Assembly: GCA_015063655.1 (NCBI GenBank)
Contig: SVTU01000042.1
Location: forward strand, 1 to 10,992
Source: Oscillospiraceae bacterium
GTDB taxonomy: Bacteria > Bacillota > Clostridia > Oscillospirales > CAG-272
Direction of reading: 5' to 3'
Length of the DNA stretch: 10,992 bases
A model generated the notes under the pieces. It was not told the origin of the DNA. It saw only the letters and a program-made list of their open reading frames with translations, and made no database searches. Positions 5,943-10,992 of the stretch are shown here, piece by piece. The translations under genes were made by a program, and so were the position numbers. Position 1 is the stretch's first letter. Each line of letters starts with the position of its first letter.

Positions 5943-5959
5943 TTGGGTTACGTGATTGA

Positions 5960-6499
5960 TCAATAATTCTCTTGTCTGATCTCGAAATATGCCTGCGGAT
6001 GCTTACATACGGGGCAGACCTCGGGTGCCTTCGTGCCCATCACGATGTGTCCGCAATTACGGCACTCCCAAACGGTAACGCCACTCTTCTCAAACACTTC
6101 CTTTGCTTCTACGTTATGAAGCAAGGCACGGTAACGCTCCTCGTGCGTCTTTTCGATGGCGGCAACGCCACGGAACTGCTCGGCAAGATCGTGGAAGCCC
6201 TCTTCATCGGCCTCTCTTGCCATGCGATCGTACATGTCAGTCCACTCATAGTTTTCACCCTCAGCGCCATGCACCAAATTCTCTGCCGTGTCGCCAATCT
6301 GGCCAAGCGCCTTATACCAAAGCTTGGCATGCTCCTTTTCGTTCTCTGCCGTTTTCAAGAAGAGGGCTGCGATCTGCTCGTAGCCTGCCTTCTTTGCCAC
6401 AGATGCAAAATAGGTATACTTGTTTCTTGCCTGCGATTCGCCTGCAAATGCCTCCCACAGGTTCTTTTCGGTCTTTGTGCCTGCATACTTGTTTGCCAT
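5960..6499 (-). CDS. rbr: Rubrerythrin (diiron peroxidase with C-terminal rubredoxin domain)
   Basis: The 179-residue protein has the classical two-domain form. Residues ~5-135 are a four-helix ferritin-like domain with the diiron ligands visible as E21 (AGESQARNKY), E54-x-x-H57 (ENEKEH), E96/E99 and E116-x-x-H119 (IEKTHEERY). Residues 144-179 are a rubredoxin domain with C146-x-x-C149 and C162-x-x-C165 binding one iron. It reduces hydrogen peroxide in the cytosol of anaerobes using NAD(P)H via electron carriers. The frame runs 12 codons further upstream (a poly-Asn/Lys start). ATG at 6497-6499 was chosen because AAGGAG (6507-6512) stands 7 nt before it and MANKYAGTKTEKNL matches the family N-terminus. 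It follows the AraC gene on the same strand after 49 bp with no terminator in between. I found no convincing promoter in that gap, so read-through is possible. Confidence 0.97.
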   Translation of the reverse strand: MANKYAGTKTEKNLWEAFAGESQARNKYTYFASVAKKAGYEQIAALFLKTAENEKEHAKLWYKALGQIGDTAENLVHGAEGENYEWTDMYDRMAREADEEGFHDLAEQFRGVAAIEKTHEERYRALLHNVEAKEVFEKSGVTVWECRNCGHIVMGTKAPEVCPVCKHPQAYFEIRQENY

Positions 6500-6548
6500 G
6501 TCTTTTCTCCTTTTATTATTATTGTTTATTATCATAATGCTTTCGCAT

Positions 6549-7310
6549 TTATTTTTTATCTTCCTTAGGGGTTTTATTCAGGATCCGCTTATACTGACGG
6601 TAAAAGGTGATATAGCTGTCAAACGAGCAATACTCTGCCGCCTCGGTGGGCGACATACCGCCCCTGATGAGCTGCTGTGCATACAAAATGCGCTTGTTGG
6701 TAACGTACTGCATCAGCGTGAGCCCCAATTGCTTTTGAAAGGTATGCACGATCCATGACGTGCTGACGTAATATTTTGTTGCCAATGTCTCCGCCGTGAT
6801 ACGTGCATGGGGGTTTTCCTCAATGTAGGTGAGTATTTCCTCTAAGGCACGGTTATGCTTGACAGGCTGAATGGGCATATCCTGCTCCATATGCGACACG
6901 CTAAGCAAGATCTGCTTAACACCGCTTTGCACCCAGCTATCCAATTCGTCCTTCGTATATATTCGCTTATTGTTTCTCCATTCGTCAAAAAAGCTCTGCA
7001 AAAAGGCATGACCCCGCACGTTATATATTCTTTGCAGGCCCTCGGGGATATGCTCGGTAACGGCATCCAGCTCAGAGGCGGAAAAGTTGATCACAAACCG
7101 CTCGTAGGTGCTGACCGAGCGGATCAGCACGTGGTGATACATACGGGGCTTGATGAACAAGAGATCGCCCTGCCTTAGGTGATACACCGAGCCCTCCATG
7201 ATATAGTCGGCATCCCCCTGACAGAAATACAGTATTTCATATTCATTGTGAAAGTGACTGCGGTAAAACGAGGGGTTGGGCGTGGGATTGCATACGTGGC
7301 TATAGGTCAT
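6549..7310 (-). CDS. AraC-family regulator with N-terminal cupin sensor
   Basis: The protein has 253 residues. Residues ~15-80 form a cupin-type sensing domain (HFHNEYEILYF at 19-29; LRQGDLLFIKPRMYHH at 45-60, the 'GD...I.P...H' strand). Residues ~155-250 form the AraC DNA-binding domain, with helix-turn-helix one near 172-195 and two near 219-243 (MSPTEAAEYCSFDSYITFYRQYKR), ending in NKTPKE. The frame extends to a TTG at 7352, but that codon and the next ones are the promoter's -10 region. ATG 7308-7310 with the G-rich site AAGGGGG upstream is the better start. It is divergent from the sugar-isomerase/oxidoreductase/uxaC operon across a 142-bp gap. This is the classic arrangement of a local activator, so it probably senses that operon's substrate or an intermediate. 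The ligand is not predictable from sequence. Confidence 0.92.
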   Translation of the reverse strand: MTYSHVCNPTPNPSFYRSHFHNEYEILYFCQGDADYIMEGSVYHLRQGDLLFIKPRMYHHVLIRSVSTYERFVINFSASELDAVTEHIPEGLQRIYNVRGHAFLQSFFDEWRNNKRIYTKDELDSWVQSGVKQILLSVSHMEQDMPIQPVKHNRALEEILTYIEENPHARITAETLATKYYVSTSWIVHTFQKQLGLTLMQYVTNKRILYAQQLIRGGMSPTEAAEYCSFDSYITFYRQYKRILNKTPKEDKK

Positions 7311-7340
7311 TTTTATCCCCCTTCCCTCTCTTTTTTTTAC

Positions 7341-7369
7341 AGTATAGCACAACTTTGCAGGAATTGCAA
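7341..7369 (-). promoter_or_regulatory. Promoter of the divergent araC-type gene
   Basis: On the minus strand TTGCAA (7364-7369) and TATACT (7341-7346) are 17 bp apart, with TGC directly before the -10 box (GTGCTATACT), an extended -10 form. The start codon follows about 30 bp downstream. Confidence 0.65.
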
Positions 7370-7380
7370 TATTTCTTGCG
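7355..7380. promoter_or_regulatory. Candidate AraC-type operator: TTGC repeats in the divergent gap
   Basis: TTGCA (7355-7359), TTGCA (7364-7368) and TTGCG (7376-7380) occur in the same orientation. The outer two are 21 bp apart, the two-turn spacing often seen for AraC-family half-sites. The group overlaps the -35 box of the araC gene and lies upstream of the opposite promoter, where autorepression plus activation would be expected. The motif is short, so chance is a real alternative. Confidence 0.3.
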
Positions 7381-7401
7381 TTTTTTGTTATTAAATTTCT
7401 C

Positions 7402-7430
7402 TTTCAAAGATGCTATAATTATGGTATACT
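7402..7430 (+). promoter_or_regulatory. Promoter region of the sugar-isomerase/oxidoreductase/uxaC operon
   Basis: Two overlapping extended -10 boxes are present: ATGCTATAAT (hexamer at 7414-7419) and ATGGTATACT (hexamer at 7425-7430). The -35 regions at 17-bp spacing, TTAAAT (7391-7396) and TTTCAA (7402-7407), are poor. A good -10 with a poor -35 is typical of activator-dependent promoters and fits control by the divergent AraC protein. AAGGAGG (7439-7445) follows, 7 nt before the first ATG. Confidence 0.6.
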
Positions 7431-7452
7431 ACATATATAAGGAGGATCGTAT

Positions 7453-8301
7453 ATGATTCGCTTATGTGCTTTTACCGACGAAGCGGGCAAGCCGCTTGCC
7501 GAACAGATCGATGCCATGCACCGAAACAACCTATTCCTGACCGAGCTTCGCACCGTGGACGGTGTGAACGTGAGCAAGCTGTCGCCGGATGAGGCCAGGG
7601 GCATTCGCTCAACGCTTGACAGCGAGGGACTTGCCGTGTGGAGCATCGGCTCTCCCCTTGGCAAGGTGGATATTTCCGTGGATATGGACGAATACCTTGA
7701 CACGGTTCGCCACGTGTGCGAGCTTGCCAACGTGCTTGGGACGGACAAGATCCGTATGTTCAGCTTCCACAAGGCGTATGAGGACGAGATGAGAGTGTTT
7801 GACAATCTTTCCCGCATGGTGGATACAGCCAAGGAATACGGCGTAACGCTGTACCACGAAAACGAAAAGAATATTTACGGCGACACCGCCGAGCGTGTGC
7901 TTCGCATTATGGACAGCGTGAAGGGGCTGCGCTTTGTTTACGACCCCGCCAACTTCCTGCAATGCGGAGAGCCTGCCGACAAGACCCTGCCCCTCTTCCA
8001 CCACCGCTGTGACTACTTCCACATCAAGGACGTGATCGCAGCAACAGAGGAGCTTGTGCCTGCGGGCTGCGGCGACGGACAGATCGCCCGCCTTGTGGAT
8101 ATGATCGAGGGCGACACCGTGCTGACCCTTGAGCCGCACTTGGCCATCTTTGACGGCTATGGGGCGATCGATGACAGAAAAATGAAAAACAAGTTCGTCT
8201 TTTCTTCCAATGCCGAGGCATTTGATACGGCCGTGAAAGCCCTGAAAGCCATTTTGTGTGAGTGCGGCTACCGTGAAGCTCACGGAGCTTTTGTTAAATA
8301 A
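7453..8301 (+). CDS. Sugar phosphate isomerase/epimerase-like TIM-barrel protein
   Basis: The 282-residue cytosolic protein has the xylose-isomerase-like/AP-endonuclease-2 fold. The expected divalent-metal ligands are visible in order: E136 in LYHENEKN, D164 in FVYDPANFLQCG, H190 in YFHIKD, and E227 in LTLEPHL. K192 next to H190 is often catalytic. The family includes IolE/IolI (keto-inositol dehydratase/isomerase), ketose 3-epimerases, hydroxypyruvate isomerase and enzymes that cleave 3-keto-glycosides, so the reaction cannot be named. It is the first gene of the operon, has a strong AAGGAGG site, and is followed after 35 bp by a Gfo/Idh/MocA oxidoreductase. The frequent pairing of this fold with Gfo/Idh/MocA enzymes suggests action on a keto-sugar or keto-cyclitol made by the oxidoreductases. 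Family call is firm, function open. Confidence 0.88.
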   Translation: MIRLCAFTDEAGKPLAEQIDAMHRNNLFLTELRTVDGVNVSKLSPDEARGIRSTLDSEGLAVWSIGSPLGKVDISVDMDEYLDTVRHVCELANVLGTDKIRMFSFHKAYEDEMRVFDNLSRMVDTAKEYGVTLYHENEKNIYGDTAERVLRIMDSVKGLRFVYDPANFLQCGEPADKTLPLFHHRCDYFHIKDVIAATEELVPAGCGDGQIARLVDMIEGDTVLTLEPHLAIFDGYGAIDDRKMKNKFVFSSNAEAFDTAVKALKAILCECGYREAHGAFVK

Positions 8302-8336
8302 TAAAATAAGTCATTTAAGAAAGGTTTGGTTTACAT

Positions 8337-9518
8337 ATGAAAAAGGTTAGATTTGGTATTATCGGTGTGGGCAATCAGGGCTCCAACTATGCAGTTAAGA
8401 AGTTTGGCGAGGGCAAAATCACCAACGGTGTGCTGAGCGCTGTTTGTGACATCAATCCCATTAAGATCGAGGCGGTCAAGTCTCAGATCCCTACCCTTGA
8501 CGTTACCTATTTTGACAATTATATCGAGATGCTCGACAGCGGTCTTGTTGATGCCGTGATCGTGGCTGTGCCTCACTACGATCACCCCCGTATGGTGATG
8601 GACTGCCTCCAAAGAGGCATCAGCGTGATCTGCGAAAAGCCTGCCGGCGTGTATACAAAGCAGGTCAGAGAAATGAACGAGGTGGCCAAGAAGAGCCATG
8701 CGCACTTCGGCATGATGTTCAATCAGCGCACCAACTGCGTTTACCGCAAAATGAAGGACATGATCGCAAACGGCGACATCGGTGAGCTACAGCGTGTGAA
8801 CTGGATCATCACCAACTGGTACAGAACGCAGGAGTATTATGACAGCGGCTCGTGGCGTGCCACGTGGGCCGGCGAGGGCGGCGGCGTGCTGATCAATCAG
8901 TGCCCGCACCAGATCGACCTTGTACAGTGGATCGTGGGCGAGCTTCCCGTCTCGGTCAACGGCTTCTGCCAATACGGCAGATGGCATGATATCGAGGTAG
9001 AGGACGAGGTCACGGCTTACTTCCGCTACAAGAACGGTGCCACGGGTGTGTTTATCACCACCACGGGCGAAGCCCCCGGCACCAATCGCTTGGAGATCAG
9101 CGGCACAAGAGGCAAGCTTCTCGTAGAGAACGACAAGCTGACCTTCTATCGCAATGCCGCCGACACGCAGGAATGGAGCAAAACCGCTACCGAGGGCTTT
9201 AAGAAGCCCGACGTGGAGATCATCGAGGTGGAGACGGATGGTCAAAATCCTCAGCACACAGGCATCATCAACAACTTTGCCAATGCCCTCTTGGGTCTTG
9301 AGGAATTCTTTGTGGACGGGACTGAGGGCATCCGAGGCGTTGAGCTGATGAATGCCATTGAGCTTTCGGGCTGGCGTGGCGGAGAGGCTGTAGCCATTCC
9401 CGTGAACGAGGAGGAATATCTCGGCGAGCTTAACGCTCACCGTGCCGTATCCCGTCTGAAGGTTGGCAACGACAACGCCGTGGCCGACACCGCAGGAACC
9501 TTTGGAGGCAGCAAATGA
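8337..9518 (+). CDS. Gfo/Idh/MocA-family NAD(P)-dependent oxidoreductase (first of two)
   Basis: The 393-residue protein has an N-terminal Rossmann domain with G10-x-G-x-x-G15 (IIGVGNQG), the family's catalytic EKP motif at residues 100-102 (ICEKPAGV), and a C-terminal substrate domain. The latter contains WAGEGGGVLINQCPHQIDL (177-195), where H191 and D194 are the usual active-site residues. The family oxidises or reduces a hydroxyl of a sugar or cyclitol using NAD(P). Length is near the family norm (about 330-400), with ~30 extra residues at the C-terminus that are Ala/Gly-rich and look disordered. The start at ATG 8337 gives the Rossmann strand directly. The ribosome site AGAAAGG (8318-8324) is rather far away, which may lower translation. 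It overlaps the next oxidoreductase by 4 bp (ATGA), so the two are translationally coupled. Substrate unknown. Confidence 0.93.
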   Translation: MKKVRFGIIGVGNQGSNYAVKKFGEGKITNGVLSAVCDINPIKIEAVKSQIPTLDVTYFDNYIEMLDSGLVDAVIVAVPHYDHPRMVMDCLQRGISVICEKPAGVYTKQVREMNEVAKKSHAHFGMMFNQRTNCVYRKMKDMIANGDIGELQRVNWIITNWYRTQEYYDSGSWRATWAGEGGGVLINQCPHQIDLVQWIVGELPVSVNGFCQYGRWHDIEVEDEVTAYFRYKNGATGVFITTTGEAPGTNRLEISGTRGKLLVENDKLTFYRNAADTQEWSKTATEGFKKPDVEIIEVETDGQNPQHTGIINNFANALLGLEEFFVDGTEGIRGVELMNAIELSGWRGGEAVAIPVNEEEYLGELNAHRAVSRLKVGNDNAVADTAGTFGGSK

Positions 9519-10477
9519 GATCAGCTGTGATCGGGCTCGGTGTAATCGGCAAACAGCATGCCCGCATCCTGCGAGAGCGTGGCGAGCTGTATGCCGTATG
9601 TGACGTGCAGGCAGACCGCCTGTCCCCCTACGGCGACGTCATTTGCGAAACAAACTTTATCCGTTTGCTTGACGAGCATAAGCCCGACGTGGTTCATATC
9701 TGCACGCCGCACTATCTTCATGCCGATATGGTCATCGAGGCACTTAAGCGGAACATTCACGTGCTGTGCGAAAAGCCAATGTGCATTCGCACAGAGGACA
9801 TTGACCGCATCCTGCAGGCAGAGCGCGGCAGCACTGCCATGCTCGGTGTTTGCCATCAGAACCGCTTCAATCCCGAAAACCGATTTGTCAAGGAATATCT
9901 GCGTGACAAATCGCTTGTGGGCGGAGTGGGATACGTTGCATGGCATCGCACAGCCGAATACTATGGGGCGGATGCTTGGCGAGGCAAATGGGAGACCGAG
10001 GGCGGCGGCGTGCTGATCAATCAAGCCCTTCATACCCTTGATCTTTTACTATGGTTTTTAGGTGACCCCGAGCAGATCACGGCCAGCATCTGCAACCTCA
10101 CGCTTGCGGATTCTATTGAGGTCGAGGACACCGCTACTTTACTGTGCCAAGGCAAGTCGGGTTTTACCTTCTATGCCACCAACGGTGCGCCGCATTCCTT
10201 CCCTGTTTACGTAACCCTTACAACCGAGGACAAGCATACCGTCACCCTGCTTCCCCATGCCGTGCTGATCGACGGTGAATATACCGATCTGCCCGCCGAA
10301 ACCAAGGAGGTCTACGGCAAGCCCTGCTATGGCAAGGGACACGTTGCCCTGATCCAAGATTTTTACGATTGCATCGCCACCGGCAGACACTTTGAGATCG
10401 ATGGTAAAGAAGGGGCACGTGTGGTCCGCCTGATCCTTGCCGCCTACCGAAGCCAAGGTCATTCTATTTCCTTATGA
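9515..10477 (+). CDS. Gfo/Idh/MocA-family NAD(P)-dependent oxidoreductase (second of two)
   Basis: The 320-residue protein has G7-x-G-x-x-G12 (VIGLGVIG), CEKP at residues 85-88 and the substrate-domain block TEGGGVLINQALHTLDLLLW (161-180) with H173 and D176. It is a shorter relative of the preceding gene product and keeps all the catalytic elements. Its start overlaps the previous stop (ATGA), with GGAGG at 9504-9508 placed 6 nt before it. Tight coupling suggests equal production and perhaps consecutive oxidation steps, a redox-neutral oxidation/reduction pair, or a hetero-oligomer; sequence does not decide. The uxaC start lies 9 bp after its stop. Family assignment is firm; cofactor preference and substrate are unknown. 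Confidence 0.93.
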   Translation: MRSAVIGLGVIGKQHARILRERGELYAVCDVQADRLSPYGDVICETNFIRLLDEHKPDVVHICTPHYLHADMVIEALKRNIHVLCEKPMCIRTEDIDRILQAERGSTAMLGVCHQNRFNPENRFVKEYLRDKSLVGGVGYVAWHRTAEYYGADAWRGKWETEGGGVLINQALHTLDLLLWFLGDPEQITASICNLTLADSIEVEDTATLLCQGKSGFTFYATNGAPHSFPVYVTLTTEDKHTVTLLPHAVLIDGEYTDLPAETKEVYGKPCYGKGHVALIQDFYDCIATGRHFEIDGKEGARVVRLILAAYRSQGHSISL

Positions 10478-10486
10478 GGTGAAAAT

Positions 10487-10992
10487 ATGAGTACGTTTTT
10501 TAACAAAAAGGTTTTGCTTCACTCCGAGGAAGCATGCAAGCTTTACGAACAGGTTTCCTCTCTGCCCATTGTGGACTACCACTGCCACCTAAATCCCGCT
10601 ATGATCGCCGAGGACGCTGCCTTTGGCGATATCGGCGAGTTCTGGCTCTCGGGCGACCATTACAAATGGCGTGCCATGAGAATGTGCGGCGTAGACGAGC
10701 GGTATATCACGGGGGATGCGTCCTTTCATGACAAGTTCATCAAGTATGCCGAGATCCTGCCCCAGCTGATCGGCAATCCGCTCTACTATTGGACGCACAT
10801 GGAGCTTTCTCAAATTTTTGATATTCACGAGCCTCTGTGCGCCGAATCGGCTGAGCGTATCTATGAGGAGGCCTCAGAAAAGCTCTCCTCGCTCTCCGTT
10901 CACAAGCTTCTTCATTTGTTTGGCGTGGAGATCATCTGCACCACCGATGACCCCGTAGACTCGCTGTGCCATCACGGCAAGCACGGCGGAGT
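10487..10992 (+). CDS. uxaC: Glucuronate (uronate) isomerase UxaC, 3'-truncated by window end
   Basis: The frame is open from ATG 10487 to the last base, giving 168 codons of a family usually ~465-475 residues long. The amidohydrolase-type metal site H32-x-H34 is present in PIVDYHCHLNP. The stretches GDHYKWRAMRMCGV, IGNPLYYWTHMEL and CTTDDPVDSLCHH are strongly conserved UxaC signatures. The enzyme interconverts D-glucuronate with D-fructuronate and D-galacturonate with D-tagaturonate in the cytosol, the entry step of hexuronate breakdown. GAGGTG (10476-10481) overlaps the preceding stop codon and serves the ATG 5 nt on, so it is cotranscribed with the two oxidoreductases. This is the only gene in the operon whose reaction can be named, and it links the operon to uronate metabolism. 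Confidence 0.96.
   Translation, partial: MSTFFNKKVLLHSEEACKLYEQVSSLPIVDYHCHLNPAMIAEDAAFGDIGEFWLSGDHYKWRAMRMCGVDERYITGDASFHDKFIKYAEILPQLIGNPLYYWTHMELSQIFDIHEPLCAESAERIYEEASEKLSSLSVHKLLHLFGVEIICTTDDPVDSLCHHGKHGG

Noticed and set aside
6500..6535. 12-residue Asn/Lys N-terminal extension of rubrerythrin
   Set aside because: The extension covers the AAGGAG ribosome site. Rubrerythrins start with the MANKYAGT-type sequence found at 6499.
7308..7352. TTG start extending the AraC-type regulator by 14 residues
   Set aside because: The extra codons overlap the promoter's -10 box (TATACT) and would lie at or before the transcription start. ATG 7310 has its own G-rich ribosome site.

Overview
The window looks like chromosomal DNA from an anaerobic, low-to-medium GC Bacillota (Clostridia-type, probably an uncultured gut or rumen bacterium). 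Signs of this are strong AGGAGG-type ribosome binding sites, sigma-A promoters with extended -10 boxes, AraC/cupin sugar regulators, a glycine riboswitch in front of an AGCS symporter, a rubrerythrin, and a secreted protein with an Ala/Lys-rich stalk and a C-terminal membrane anchor. No tRNA, rRNA, CRISPR array, transposase or phage gene was seen. The taxonomic guess is inference.

Layout. (1) 1-766: 3' part of an AraC-family regulator (+) and its terminator. (2) 770-2483: a promoter, a single-aptamer glycine riboswitch with its own terminator, and an AGCS sodium:amino-acid symporter (+). These are followed by a bidirectional terminator shared with the convergent gene. (3) 2482-3456: a PfkB/1-phosphofructokinase-type sugar kinase (-) with a clear promoter. 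(4) 3457-3819: intergenic, with a 137-bp element bounded by near-perfect 28-bp inverted repeats and a GC-rich hairpin terminator. (5) 3820-5655: a 556-aa secreted, membrane-anchored surface protein (-) with a strong promoter and a roughly 130-nt leader. (6) 5656-5959: AT-rich DNA, an 85-bp imperfect palindrome and the terminator of the next gene. (7) 5960-7369: rubrerythrin and an AraC/cupin regulator, both (-). (8) 7402-10992: a divergent (+) operon of a TIM-barrel sugar isomerase/epimerase, two different Gfo/Idh/MocA oxidoreductases joined by an ATGA overlap, and the first third of glucuronate isomerase (uxaC), cut by the window end.

How the genes fit together. The 7.4-11 kb operon, divergent from an AraC sensor-regulator, is most simply a catabolic unit. 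It would oxidise or rearrange a sugar, sugar acid or cyclitol and feed the hexuronate pathway at UxaC. The substrate is unknown and the gene set differs from the textbook uxa/uxu cluster, so this is the main candidate for an undescribed pathway. The best-resolved regulatory element is the glycine riboswitch. The 5' strand of its P1 helix has two competing partners carrying the same CAGAGC sequence, one closing the aptamer and one inside the terminator stem. This predicts that glycine turns the symporter off.
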